From: JAICXG01 sp036825615 | Lineage (GTDB): Bacteria; Verrucomicrobiota; Verrucomicrobiia; Chthoniobacterales; UBA10450 | NCBI GenBank assembly: GCA_036825615.1 | Contig: DAISXY010000001.1 | Coordinates: 124,001 to 188,000 of the forward strand | Direction of reading: 5' to 3' | Length of the DNA stretch: 64,000 bases | Shown here: one piece after another, positions 28,284-37,568 of the stretch | Position numbering within the stretch: the first letter of the stretch is position 1 | Layout: each line of letters begins with the position of its first letter | Translations under genes and position numbers: made by a program | Notes under the pieces: generated by a model | Told to the model about the DNA's origin: nothing | The model's input: only the letters and a program-made list of their open reading frames with translations | Databases searched by the model: none

Positions 28284-28943
28284 CTACTCTGCCTTCTGAT
28301 CGTCCACTTCTGCGGCAGCCGCTGAGGGACCCACTGCCACAGAGTCGGCAAAGTGGACACTACTGCGTTTCGAAGTTCTCTGCCACACGAGTAAGAGGAC
28401 CCCAAAAGCGATCGCGAAAAGCAGCGCGGCGTCGCCGCTCTCCGGTATCGTGTGCCCGCCCTGCGAGACGACTGAAATATCATCGATATCCCATGCCCCC
28501 GGGACGTTCCCAAATGTAAACTCCAAGGAAGTAAGAGGTCCGACAGCCTGAAGATCGATTACCGTAAATTCCAGCCAGTCAGGGTCTGTTGGCGGGAAAT
28601 CGATGAGAGAAAATACAGTCGCCCCGTTGAAGGCCGCGGTAAGATAGTTTTCGGTGCCAAACTCATGATGCTCGTTCATGATCCAAAAGCTAAGCGTATA
28701 GAAATCGCCCGGCGCGGTAGTCAACGTCTGCGACAAAGTCGCCCCAGAAAACACCGTCGTGCGAGCGTTGAAGTTCCCACTGTGCGGGTTAGCGCTGTCC
28801 AACCCGATTTCATAGGCGAACCAGTCCGTAAATCCGTCTTCGAAACCCGGATTAGCGACCAGGTTTGCTACCGCACGGGGTGCCGAAAACGGGATTGCTG
28901 CAGCGAAAACTATTAGAAGAGAGCGAATGAATTTGGGTAGCAT
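28284..28943 (-). CDS. secreted VPDSG-CTERM-like surface protein
   Basis: From ATG 28943 the protein is 219 residues: a signal peptide (FIRSLLIVFAAAIPFSAPRAVA), a beta-sandwich of the DUF642/carbohydrate-binding type (NLVANPGFEDGFTDWF, then TLSFWIMNEHHEFGTENY), and a C-terminal tripartite tail IPESGDAALLFAIAFGVLLL, then VWQRTSKR. That tail matches the VPDSG-CTERM pattern of Verrucomicrobiota exosortase substrates. Unusually, 26 more residues (SSVHFADSVAVG onwards, acidic and alanine-rich) follow the basic cluster, where such proteins normally stop. The frame could extend to 29042, but that part lacks protein-like features. It probably localises to the cell surface with the glycan. Confidence 0.8.
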   Translation of the reverse strand: MLPKFIRSLLIVFAAAIPFSAPRAVANLVANPGFEDGFTDWFAYEIGLDSANPHSGNFNARTTVFSGATLSQTLTTAPGDFYTLSFWIMNEHHEFGTENYLTAAFNGATVFSLIDFPPTDPDWLEFTVIDLQAVGPLTSLEFTFGNVPGAWDIDDISVVSQGGHTIPESGDAALLFAIAFGVLLLVWQRTSKRSSVHFADSVAVGPSAAAAEVDDQKAE

Positions 28944-28961
28944 TTTCGAAAATTGGTTTTC
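28942..28961 (-). promoter_or_regulatory. mutually exclusive hairpins over the start of the VPDSG-CTERM gene
   Basis: On the minus strand the bases before and into the ATG read GAAAACCAATTTTCGAAAAT. GAAAA-CCAA-TTTTC can form one stem, and ATTTTCGAAAAT is a perfect 12-base palindrome sharing the TTTTC arm. The first stem overlaps the AAGGA that may serve as ribosome binding site; the second covers the start codon. This could tune translation, but stems are short and AT-rich. Confidence 0.3.
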
Positions 28962-29043
28962 CTTAACTATCGGTGTTATGTCGACCGCTGTTCTCAGGTG
29001 AGTAGCCCGGGATCGCTCGGGAGATAAGCGCGACGAATCCAAG

Positions 29044-30999
29044 TCATGCTTCCGTCGAGGTGTGTTGATGTTCCATCCAGGCCTGGAACATCAGCACCGG
29101 CCAGAGCAATTCACCCCAGTCACGCCTTCCACTCAGATGCTCCTGCCATTTTCGGTCGATTGCTTTGCAATCCAGAATCTCGGCGTAGTTCGCCCGGATG
29201 TCACCCATGATCGACTCCGTCCAGGGCCGGAGCGGCCCTCTGATCCAGTTTGAGATCGGGACGGAAAAGCCCTTTTTCGGCCGTTCGAAGAGGCCTCGCG
29301 GAAGATATTTTTCGAGGACGCGACGCAGGAGGAGTTTTCCCGTCCCGTTTTGCCGCTTGTAAGCGAGCGGGACGCTTAAGGCAAAGCTCACAACCTCGTG
29401 ATCCAGCAAGGGCACCCGCGACTCCAGACTCACCGCCATGCTGGCGCGGTCGACCTTGGTCAGGATGTCATCTGGCAGGTATTGCCGCAGATCGAATGCT
29501 GCCATGCGATCATAGAGACTCAACCCGCCGCCGGAAAAGTCGCTTCCAGTGTTCGCCGGCGGTGCCTGCCAACCGGGCAAGACTCGATCTGGCGCAAACC
29601 ACCGCGCGTTTAAGCTTCGATAACGCTCGATAATGTCGCCTCTCCCGCAGATATCCGCGTACTGATGAACCTTGTAGCCCGACAAGTTCATCGCTCGCAT
29701 TGGCGGCAAGGTTTGTAGCAGCCCTAGGATCCGGTCCCATGCCGTTTCAGCAACCGCGATCGCTCCTGCCGCGAGGCAACGTTGCGCGAGGCCAGGCATG
29801 CGGGCCAGCTTCCCAAGCCGGTCAGCGCCAGTTTCGTAATGGTGATAGCCGGCAAACAACTCATCCCCACCATCACCGGAGAGACTAACGGTGACATGTT
29901 GCCGGGCGAGACGCGAGACGGCAAAGGTTGGGATTTGTGAAGCGTCAGCGAAAGGCTCGTCGAAGATCTCTCCAAGCATGGGGACAATCTCCTGGGCCTG
30001 TGGTGCCGTGAGAATGATCTCCGTATGATTCGTTCCCAGATATTCGGCTACTTTGCGCGCGAACGCCGCCTCGTCAAAACGGCTCTCTTCGAATCCGACC
30101 GTGAATGTTTGGATTGGGCGGGTCGATTGGTCCTGCATCAGAGCCACCACCGTCGAAGAATCGATCCCACCAGAAAGGAACGCCCCGAGTGGGACATCAG
30201 AAACCATCTGAGCGCTCACTGCTCTTCGAAGAAGACGATCCAGTTCTTCCTGGGCAGATTTTTCATTGCCCGTAAATACCCGATGCTCACTGCGGGCAAA
30301 CTGGCAAAGAACCGGCCAATAGCATTGCGGCTTTGGACGATCCGAAGGGCTGCGAAGCGTAATTGTATGTGACGCCTGCAGCTTCCGGATTCCAGCAAAA
30401 ATCGAATACGGCGCGGGGATGTAGCCGTGCTGGAAAAACAGGCCCAGGCTTTGCAGATCTAGCTCTGGCTGGACTGACTGAAGCGCCCGCAATGCTTTTA
30501 GTTCGGAGCCAAACCAAAAAGCCGATCCAATCCAGCCATAATAGAGTGGCTTGATCCCGAGCCGATCCCGCGCCAAGACCAGTTGCTGTTTCTGGCGGTC
30601 CCAGATCGCGAACGCAAACATTCCGTTTATCCGCTCCAGCGTCCGGGAAAGACCCCAGCGGGCGGAGGCTTCCAGGATGACTTCCGTGTCGCTCGTCCCG
30701 CGAAAGGCACAGCCCTCCGCGACGAGCCGGTCGCGGGTCTCGCGAAAATTATAGCACTCGCCGTTGTAGGCGATGACATAGCGGCCGCACTGCGAGTGCA
30801 TCGGCTGGCTGCCCCTCTCCGACAGATCAATGATCGAGAGGCGCCGGTGTGCGAAGGCAAGACCCGCTGCCGGCTCCGTCCAAACCGTTTCCTGATCGGG
30901 GCCGCGATGTTGCAGAGATGCGGCCATGGCCCGGGCATCGGCCTCGAGCGATTCACCAGCCTGTGGTTGGGAAAACCAGACTCCTGCTATTCCACACAT
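29044..30999 (-). CDS. asnB: asparagine synthase-type glutamine amidotransferase
   Basis: This 651-residue protein begins MCGIAGVWF with the N-terminal nucleophile Cys2, has the glutaminase motifs HRGPD and AYNGECYN, and a synthase domain with the PP-loop LSGGIDSS (about 275-282) and SGDGGDELFAGYHHYE. Length and order match AsnB and the PEP-CTERM/exosortase amidotransferases. In O-antigen loci homologues such as WbpS amidate uronic acids, so here it may convert the GalNAcA or diacetamido-uronate carboxyl to an amide (inference). A free-asparagine role is less likely given the location. The downstream gene starts 100 bases later, the upstream one ends 18 bases before. Confidence 0.9.
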   Translation of the reverse strand: MCGIAGVWFSQPQAGESLEADARAMAASLQHRGPDQETVWTEPAAGLAFAHRRLSIIDLSERGSQPMHSQCGRYVIAYNGECYNFRETRDRLVAEGCAFRGTSDTEVILEASARWGLSRTLERINGMFAFAIWDRQKQQLVLARDRLGIKPLYYGWIGSAFWFGSELKALRALQSVQPELDLQSLGLFFQHGYIPAPYSIFAGIRKLQASHTITLRSPSDRPKPQCYWPVLCQFARSEHRVFTGNEKSAQEELDRLLRRAVSAQMVSDVPLGAFLSGGIDSSTVVALMQDQSTRPIQTFTVGFEESRFDEAAFARKVAEYLGTNHTEIILTAPQAQEIVPMLGEIFDEPFADASQIPTFAVSRLARQHVTVSLSGDGGDELFAGYHHYETGADRLGKLARMPGLAQRCLAAGAIAVAETAWDRILGLLQTLPPMRAMNLSGYKVHQYADICGRGDIIERYRSLNARWFAPDRVLPGWQAPPANTGSDFSGGGLSLYDRMAAFDLRQYLPDDILTKVDRASMAVSLESRVPLLDHEVVSFALSVPLAYKRQNGTGKLLLRRVLEKYLPRGLFERPKKGFSVPISNWIRGPLRPWTESIMGDIRANYAEILDCKAIDRKWQEHLSGRRDWGELLWPVLMFQAWMEHQHTSTEA

Positions 31000-31017
31000 C
31001 GGCCTAATTTACCGCTT

Positions 31018-32238
31018 TCATTCATACTGGAGCGCCCTGATTCGTCCTTCGACCAGAGATTGATAAATCCTCCCCAGACGCTTCCCGACGGTTGCCGCAG
31101 CAAAGCGGTCTCGAGCCAGTCTGGAATTATACTCGGAAACACGAGAGTAAAGATCGCCATCTCGTGTCAAGCGCTCAACCGCCTCCACGACCTCCGACAA
31201 ATTGAATCTATGCCGTGCTGAAAGATTGATATCGGGGTGAACGACATAGCCGGTTTGCCCATTCCGCAAGATGTCCCGCAGCCCGCCGGCATCGCTGGAG
31301 ACAACCGGCAAACCCATCGCCATCGCTTCCAAAACCGCGTTCGGCATGCCTTCGGTATAACTGAGGAAGCAAAAGATCCCCGCCTCGCGATAGCATTTCA
31401 TTTTGGTATCACCGGCTACAAATCCAAGGAAAGAAACATCCTTCAGTTGCAGTAGGCTAGCGCGTTCCTTCACCGCCTCCAGATCCGGACCGGAACCGGC
31501 AATCCTGAGCGTGTAAGCAGGATTTCTTTGTTTTAAAACCTGATAAGCCTCAAGCAGCTCAAACAGGCCTTTTGCTACCTCGACTCGCGACAGGAATAAT
31601 AAGTTAGTTCGCGAAGCTGCTTTGTCCCCGATTTGCACAGCCTCGGAGAGAAACTCATCCCCAACCACCGTGGTTTCGACATAAATTGGGGCCTTAAAAC
31701 GCCATTGGACGAGATCGTCTCGGAACCGCTGAGCGAGAACAATGTGAGCGTCGGCCAGTTGATAGATGCTGCAGCGAAGACTGCGTGTGCCACCGGGGAA
31801 TTCCCGGCTTCCGCACGACGGATTGTACCAGCCGCGCCAGAAAACTAGGACCCGACAGCCCAGCGTGCGCGCCAGCAAGATGTTGACCGCCTCACGGTTC
31901 AAGGCCCGGCAACCTTCCTCGGGATCCAGACCCGGGTTGACATGAACAATGGCGGGTCGAAACGAAACGATCTTCGCGATCAACACGATCCAGTCCTTCA
32001 GGAGCCGCAGGATCGTGATTCGCAAGAACAGATGAACTCTTGAGCCCTGCGGGTAGTTCGGCTTCCCTACATCAGTGAACACCACCTGAGTCGTCAAATG
32101 CGGTGCGATCGCGTTGTAATAATGGTGAATTCCTCCCCCCGCCGTAAACCGGTCGCGAACAATCAGCACTCTGGGCGCTTGTAAGCTCGAGATTTCGGAC
32201 GGTCTCCCGATTCCATCTCTTCTGGGATGACTCTTCAT
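31018..32238 (-). CDS. family 4 glycosyltransferase
   Basis: A 406-residue GT-B protein. The N-terminal half has VLIVRDRFTAGGGIHHYYNA and the C-terminal half has TNLLFLSRVEVAKGLFELLE and SYTEGMPNAVLEAMAMGLPVV with the E-x7-E donor site. ATG 32238 is preferred because AGGA lies six bases upstream; a TTG at 32286 abuts the preceding stop. It is probably a cytoplasmic enzyme acting on the lipid-linked repeat unit. Sugar specificity is unknown. Confidence 0.9.
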   Translation of the reverse strand: MKSHPRRDGIGRPSEISSLQAPRVLIVRDRFTAGGGIHHYYNAIAPHLTTQVVFTDVGKPNYPQGSRVHLFLRITILRLLKDWIVLIAKIVSFRPAIVHVNPGLDPEEGCRALNREAVNILLARTLGCRVLVFWRGWYNPSCGSREFPGGTRSLRCSIYQLADAHIVLAQRFRDDLVQWRFKAPIYVETTVVGDEFLSEAVQIGDKAASRTNLLFLSRVEVAKGLFELLEAYQVLKQRNPAYTLRIAGSGPDLEAVKERASLLQLKDVSFLGFVAGDTKMKCYREAGIFCFLSYTEGMPNAVLEAMAMGLPVVSSDAGGLRDILRNGQTGYVVHPDINLSARHRFNLSEVVEAVERLTRDGDLYSRVSEYNSRLARDRFAAATVGKRLGRIYQSLVEGRIRALQYE

Positions 32239-32286
32239 TCCACTTCCTAGCTGGGGCCGTTCCGAGGGTCGCGCCTCCGATTTCAA

Positions 32287-33744
32287 TCAAAGCGTCTTCT
32301 CTTCTTCGCTCGCGAGGCTAAGGACCTCTCCGGTCTGCCGAATCGTTGGCAGGACGGACACCTTCGAAATCACGAAGCGGAACTTCCCGTTCGAGAGCCT
32401 TGGAATTTCCGAAACGACCTCGAATTCGAGTCGAATGTCGTTTCCTGCGCGAGCCCGGAAGTTTTCCTCCACCTTAAGCCGCTGCGCTGAGGTAAAGCCG
32501 CGGCCCGGAACCAGCCGAATTCTCACCCGATCGAGGGTCTCCTGGATCAATTGTGCCTCTTTGATCTCGGGAAGCTCTTTGAAAACGAAATCGAGGCGTG
32601 TAAGCAACCGGCCGTCGGGCAGAACAATGGTATCTTCGATCCGGCCGACGATACACTCGACCAATCGCCCACCACGTCCGCAATTACAGCTACCGACCCT
32701 GGGGATGGCGGTATCACCCAGTCGGTAACGTAGAAGAGGCATCGCCATGTTGTTGAGTCCCGTGGCAACGATCTCCCCTATCTCGCCCGGCTCACTTGGT
32801 GCGCCGTTCGGATCCAATATCTCTACTACACCATATGTCTCCTGGATGTGATAGGAACCTTTCTCACACTGCATAATCATGCCGCAGTATTCCGTCTGAC
32901 CATACAGGTCAAGCAGACGAGAGCCGAACGCGGCTTCAATCATTTCCCGCTGATGCGGCAGAACAGTCTCCGAGGCGGTAAAGATGCCTCGGGGCCGAAT
33001 GCTTCGATTGCCAGTCTGCTGGAGATAAGCGGCCATGAGATAAATTGCAGTGGGATATCCTACCAACAACTCCGGATCGAATCGCTCCAACTCGGCAGCA
33101 TAGGCCGCCAAGTTTTGTTCACTCAGGTGCTGGAGCGAAAAGAGGGTTCTGCCTTCCGCTCTGTCGTGCACCCAGAAGGGAGGCTTCTTTCGCGGAATCG
33201 GCACGACCGGATGTCCCGTAAAGTACGCGGTCCGATCACCTGGCTTGAGCCCGCACCAACGCCGCTGAAGCCAAAGGTAAGCCTTCTCCAGCTTGAGGTA
33301 GCCGGGAGCCACTGCGACAGAGATGGCTTTTCCCGAAGTGCCACTGCTGTGAATGATCTCGGCGGCTCGTCCGGAATAGAGGATTGATCGAAGGTTCTCT
33401 GCCTCAGCCTGCACCGTTTCTTTGGTGAGTAACGGGAGTTGACTGAGGTCGGTTCGTTCCTCAACCTCTTCTGGTAGAAGGCAAATCTCGGCAAACTGCT
33501 TGGTGTAATGAGGTACGTACCGGTTAGCGTGCCAGATCGTGCGCCGGATCTTCTCGTCCTGAAGCGATTTCAGCTTCGCCGAGTCGTAAGCCTGAATCCT
33601 CTCTAGCTCCGCGAGATGTTCGTCGAATTCGACCCCAAACTTGCGGAGCCCGCGCCTCCGAGAATACTCGCTCACTATCAGGTCCTGCACCGCTGGCGGG
33701 CTTCGATCGTAGATCCAAGCTGTTAATGGAGAACCGAAAGACAT
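32287..33744 (-). CDS. CapK/PaaK-like adenylate-forming enzyme
   Basis: From ATG 33744 the protein is 485 residues, the usual length of capsule CapK-type relatives of phenylacetate-CoA ligase. It has IIHSSGTSGKAISV (about 130-143), LLVGYPTAIYLMA, LDLYGQTEYCGM and a C-terminal GRIEDTIVLPDGR hinge. These enzymes activate a carboxylic acid as adenylate; in polysaccharide loci the acid and acceptor are usually unknown. The frame extends to an ATG at 33903, but that 53-residue extension is arginine and proline rich and unlike the family. It abuts the GT4 gene downstream. Confidence 0.87.
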   Translation of the reverse strand: MSFGSPLTAWIYDRSPPAVQDLIVSEYSRRRGLRKFGVEFDEHLAELERIQAYDSAKLKSLQDEKIRRTIWHANRYVPHYTKQFAEICLLPEEVEERTDLSQLPLLTKETVQAEAENLRSILYSGRAAEIIHSSGTSGKAISVAVAPGYLKLEKAYLWLQRRWCGLKPGDRTAYFTGHPVVPIPRKKPPFWVHDRAEGRTLFSLQHLSEQNLAAYAAELERFDPELLVGYPTAIYLMAAYLQQTGNRSIRPRGIFTASETVLPHQREMIEAAFGSRLLDLYGQTEYCGMIMQCEKGSYHIQETYGVVEILDPNGAPSEPGEIGEIVATGLNNMAMPLLRYRLGDTAIPRVGSCNCGRGGRLVECIVGRIEDTIVLPDGRLLTRLDFVFKELPEIKEAQLIQETLDRVRIRLVPGRGFTSAQRLKVEENFRARAGNDIRLEFEVVSEIPRLSNGKFRFVISKVSVLPTIRQTGEVLSLASEEEKTL

Positions 33745-33956
33745 ACGCAGAGAGAGGTACCTTGGGCGCGCGAAATCGCTTGGAAAGATGAGAATCGGTT
33801 GCCGAAGGATAGCAGCCCCGCGTGTTCTTGCCGGCGCAATGGGCGGCAACTGGAATACGGCGACCTCGATGCGGCGTGTCTTCTCTCGTCGTCGAAACGG
33901 CATTTCCGCCGTTCTTAACCGCGTCCGAGCACCGAAAGTCCGTGATGAAGTCGAGC

Positions 33957-36134
33957 CTAATTCAGGATAACAAGATTTTTAGGTGCTTCGGGCGCGTTCC
34001 CGGCATTAGGATCATACTCAAAAGCACCGATATCCGGTGCCGCGCCATTCCAATGTCTGCGCGGGTCATTCGGGTCAGCCGGGGTAATCGGGTCATCGTC
34101 TGCTGTCGGACAGTGGTACCCGTCGATCACCCGGCCTGCGTCGATGAGCCCGCTTGCCGCAGTCGGTGTGAATGCGGGCCGGATCTGGTCGAGGATATAT
34201 TGCCGTTTGACCAAAATGCTATGGCTAGGGTCTGAGTCTAAGGCCAAGAAATACGTTACGGTGGGCGAGAGGTAATGACCGATCGTAGCTGTCAACCCGC
34301 TCCCACTAACAGTCGCCGCCGAGGCCATTATTACATGCGATGAATCGATTATTTTCGTGATTCTATCGTTTGCCGGAACTCCTGTGCAATTTATAACCTT
34401 GCCCAAGTCGTCCGAGGTGAAATTGGCGCTCGCGCTTGCGAATGTCGTCGTGCCGTTTGTCACCCCATCGGTCACGGTCCGTGGCATGTCATTCGTCAGC
34501 GACGGGTTGCCGAAGTTGTCGTTTGTCAATTTTGGATCGCCACTGTGTTGCGCGTTTCCTGTGCCATCCTTCGCCCAGTTGTTTGCGTTGTAGGGCCCCG
34601 AGGGCAATGTCACGCTGGCGAAATCAGAGGGATTAAACGCTCCGGCGTTGTTGAAAAAACTTCCCGTCCCGTCGGTCGGGTCGCCGGGAATATTGGAGAG
34701 ACCCAGGAGATGATTGCGAACTGCTGTATTTTGCCACACTTTTACGTCGCCTCCGAGTGCGAGTCGATTTTGCAGTGCCGTGCCCTCGTTCCAGTACATG
34801 AGATTGCCCCGAATAATGAGGCCAGTAACCTGGCTAAACACCTTGATGCCGTTTTGTGCTGTTGGACCAGCCGCAAGACAATAGTTCCCCTCGATTAGAG
34901 AGTCTTGAGAGGAAAGGTCGATGTTATCGTCGCAATTGTGGTAGCAGATATTCCTAATCACGTAATCGTTATTTGCGTAATTCGTTCCAGGGGTATTATT
35001 AAACACGTTCTTACTAATCGTATATCCGTCCGAATTTCCGCCGCCCTCTGGGTCGCCCGCGAGCGGCAGTATCCTGTCGCCGTTCGGCAGATACCCGTTC
35101 ATGTAAAGGAGGCAATCAACCGCCGCACAATTATCGATATCCGCACGGGTGCTCCCATTTATTCCAACAGTTATCCCGCTTCCGTGTCTTGCCCACATCG
35201 ATTCAACCCAGCGAGCCACGATTCCATAAACCGGGGTAGAGATGCTGGTGTTCGTAAAGTAAATGTTCTCGAACCACGAATTGTAGACACGACAGTTCTC
35301 GATGTAGCAATAGTTCGCACAGGGATAGATTCCGTAATGATTCGCCTCATGAACAGTGAGGCCGACGATTTGATTGTAGTCTGCTCCCGTGTCTATCCAG
35401 ATGATATCTTCCCTTACGCCGACGTTGAGCGGACCGTCGCCGTAGCCATCGTTGTTATTGTCTGCGTCACTGAATCCAAGCCCGACGAGTTCGACAAATT
35501 CCCCGTTGTAGTTCTGAAACCGAATCGGTTGAATTGCAGTGCCGGTCCGCGTGATGTGGACGTAAGGTTGGCTATTCAACTGGCTGGTCGTCGTATGAGT
35601 ATAGGTCGCGCCCCGAATATAAACCGTATCTCCGGGGTTCACGACGTTGGCTGCTTCCTGTATAGTCTTGTATCCCGGTCCGTCGCTACCGTTGCATGCC
35701 CGGTTGGCTATCGAATAGGTTGACCCAGAACAAGTGGCGGCAATAGTATTGTCAACATAGCGAGCCATTCCGGTCGGTGCGCTGATCGTGAGCGTCATTG
35801 TATCTGTCGCGGTAGTGGTGCCGTTGCCCACCGTAAGAGTGAAGGTGTAAGTGCCGGCAACATGCGCGGAGATGATCATCGGTTTGACCCGATCCTGTCC
35901 AATCATGTCGAGATGAACCGCGCCGCCCGTTTGCTGCCAGAGATAGGTCAGTCTTGCTCCACCGGAGTCACTCGACGCGCTCCCATCAAGCACCACTGGA
36001 ACATCATACCCGACCGCATTATCGGGACCGGCGTTGGCCGTGAGGGTGGCATCGGCAGTCACGGGAAGCACGAGAAGGATTGAGTGGCAGAGAAGGAATA
36101 CGAAAACCCGCAGGCGCAGCCGGATAGAAATCAT
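33957..36134 (-). CDS. secreted beta-helix protein with N-terminal PKD-like domain
   Basis: From ATG 36134 there is a strong signal peptide (RLRVFVFLLCHSILLVLPVTADA). Residues of about 30-110 form a PKD/Ig-like domain (VPVVLDGSASSDSGG, TYTFTLTVGNGTTTATDT). Then a beta-helix opens with ARYVDNTIAATCSGSTYSIA and YKTIQEAANVVNPGDTVYI, the same layout as the protein at 21899-23968. Many N- and D-rich turns follow, and the end has PDIGAFEYDP and a short APKNLVIL tail. Function may be glycan cleavage, epimerisation or binding. An upstream TTG (36161) would put TTG AAA GCT in front and is less likely. Confidence 0.82.
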   Translation of the reverse strand: MISIRLRLRVFVFLLCHSILLVLPVTADATLTANAGPDNAVGYDVPVVLDGSASSDSGGARLTYLWQQTGGAVHLDMIGQDRVKPMIISAHVAGTYTFTLTVGNGTTTATDTMTLTISAPTGMARYVDNTIAATCSGSTYSIANRACNGSDGPGYKTIQEAANVVNPGDTVYIRGATYTHTTTSQLNSQPYVHITRTGTAIQPIRFQNYNGEFVELVGLGFSDADNNNDGYGDGPLNVGVREDIIWIDTGADYNQIVGLTVHEANHYGIYPCANYCYIENCRVYNSWFENIYFTNTSISTPVYGIVARWVESMWARHGSGITVGINGSTRADIDNCAAVDCLLYMNGYLPNGDRILPLAGDPEGGGNSDGYTISKNVFNNTPGTNYANNDYVIRNICYHNCDDNIDLSSQDSLIEGNYCLAAGPTAQNGIKVFSQVTGLIIRGNLMYWNEGTALQNRLALGGDVKVWQNTAVRNHLLGLSNIPGDPTDGTGSFFNNAGAFNPSDFASVTLPSGPYNANNWAKDGTGNAQHSGDPKLTNDNFGNPSLTNDMPRTVTDGVTNGTTTFASASANFTSDDLGKVINCTGVPANDRITKIIDSSHVIMASAATVSGSGLTATIGHYLSPTVTYFLALDSDPSHSILVKRQYILDQIRPAFTPTAASGLIDAGRVIDGYHCPTADDDPITPADPNDPRRHWNGAAPDIGAFEYDPNAGNAPEAPKNLVILN

Positions 36135-36320
36135 TGTGGGTATAAAAAAAGCAGCTTTCAAGCCACCAGTTGATTGGCGTTTTGTTCGGACAAACCGCTG
36201 AACGAGATCGTGCCGGAGCGCAACAATTATTTTTCGGTTCTACGCGCATCTAACTGACAGCGAAGTGTTTGGGCTCTGCATTTTTTTCTACAGCGATGCC
36301 GCAATCTTGAACGAGCTTGC

Positions 36321-37556
36321 TTAGCATCGGCGACGGTCCGCCGCGGGCGCGGACGCAACGATAGCTTGACGGTGAAAGCCGGATTTTCCCTGCGACGCGT
36401 ACATTCCTTCAAGCAGTTCCACATAACGCCGGCAGACCGCCCCCACAGTATGATGGTTGACGTAATAGGCTCGCGATGATCGCGAATACGCCATCCATGT
36501 CGCAGGGTCGGTTAGCAGGTACGAGACGGTTCGGACCATCCCCTCGATGCTGGAGACAACGATCCCGATTCGGTTGTTCTCCAAGGCCCCGTCCAGGTCG
36601 ACCGTTGATACCACCGGAACGCCGTGGGCCCAGGCCTCGAGGAAGGTGGTCGGCACCCCCGCGATAGCCGCTGTGTCGAGCAGCAGATCGGCGCGGCCAT
36701 ATGCCCGCCACAACTCTGGATCCGGAACCCGACCCAACACCCGGACATTTGAAATTTGTGCCGCCTTTGATAGGACCTTGCGCACATAGGGATCTTCTTC
36801 GTCGCCACCTCCAGCTACAACGAAATCGTAGTTAGGGCACTTCTCCGCCACCGCAAGGAACCATTCCAGACGCTTGAGTGGAACGATTCGGCTAACCCAG
36901 AGCAGGCAGGGACGCTTGCCCTTGGGACATTGCGATTCTAAGGAGATCGGCGACGCAGCGTCCAACGCGCAGCTCTGGATAATCGTCGAGTCGATCCCGA
37001 AAGACCGTTTCAGAGCGCTTTGCTCCAACGTGGTCTGGGTGATGACTCGGTCGGCGTGGCGCAAACCGTAGCGATAGAACCACCGCTGCCGCCTCGTTCT
37101 CAATAAGGGAAGTTTGGAGTCGCAATCGGCGTCCGAGGCAACGGAAAAGATAAATTTCCGGCCATGGCGACGACACCACCCAGCCACCTGACCCGTTTCC
37201 ATGTCAGCACACATCTGGTGATAAATGTCTGCATTAGCCCGGTGCATTGCCGACCAAAGACCGGTCCAACGAGGCATTAGAGCCCGAAGACCAGGGAACC
37301 CGCGATTGGGGTCATAAGCGCGCAAGACGCGAATCCCGTCGCACCAAGTATCCCCTGCCCGGTCCGGCCCTAGCGTGATAAAACTCACGTCGTAACCCAA
37401 TTCCCGCAGGCCGCGACCTACCAACACCTGCTGCCGTTCTGCCCCGCCAATGAACGAGGGCTCCGCGCTGTGGCTCAGGAGATCGTAGCTCTTGAGGCTA
37501 ATGAAACAAATCTTTTTCAAACTCTCGGGCGCTTTCTCTCGCGAGGCAGCGTTCAA
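36321..37556 (-). CDS. family 4 glycosyltransferase
   Basis: This 411-residue GT-B enzyme has ICFISLKSYDL and FIGGAERQQVLVGRGLRELG at the N-terminus, and LLWVSRIVPLKRLEWFL plus VPTTFLEAWAHGVPVVST as the C-terminal donor half. The EX7E glutamate pair is altered (AGVPTTFLE has a single Glu). The start is a TTG at 37556; no ATG lies near. It follows the aminotransferase gene by 12 bases and is followed by a 186-base gap before the beta-helix gene. Confidence 0.87.
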   Translation of the reverse strand: MNAASREKAPESLKKICFISLKSYDLLSHSAEPSFIGGAERQQVLVGRGLRELGYDVSFITLGPDRAGDTWCDGIRVLRAYDPNRGFPGLRALMPRWTGLWSAMHRANADIYHQMCADMETGQVAGWCRRHGRKFIFSVASDADCDSKLPLLRTRRQRWFYRYGLRHADRVITQTTLEQSALKRSFGIDSTIIQSCALDAASPISLESQCPKGKRPCLLWVSRIVPLKRLEWFLAVAEKCPNYDFVVAGGGDEEDPYVRKVLSKAAQISNVRVLGRVPDPELWRAYGRADLLLDTAAIAGVPTTFLEAWAHGVPVVSTVDLDGALENNRIGIVVSSIEGMVRTVSYLLTDPATWMAYSRSSRAYYVNHHTVGAVCRRYVELLEGMYASQGKSGFHRQAIVASAPAADRRRC

Positions 37557-37568
37557 TTGTCCGGCCGA

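Noticed and set aside
34905..35723. Long plus-strand open frame (272 codons) opposite the beta-helix gene
   Set aside because: It is antisense to a gene with a clear signal peptide, PKD-like domain and beta-helix turns. Its residues are an I/V/R-rich composition without recognisable motifs.
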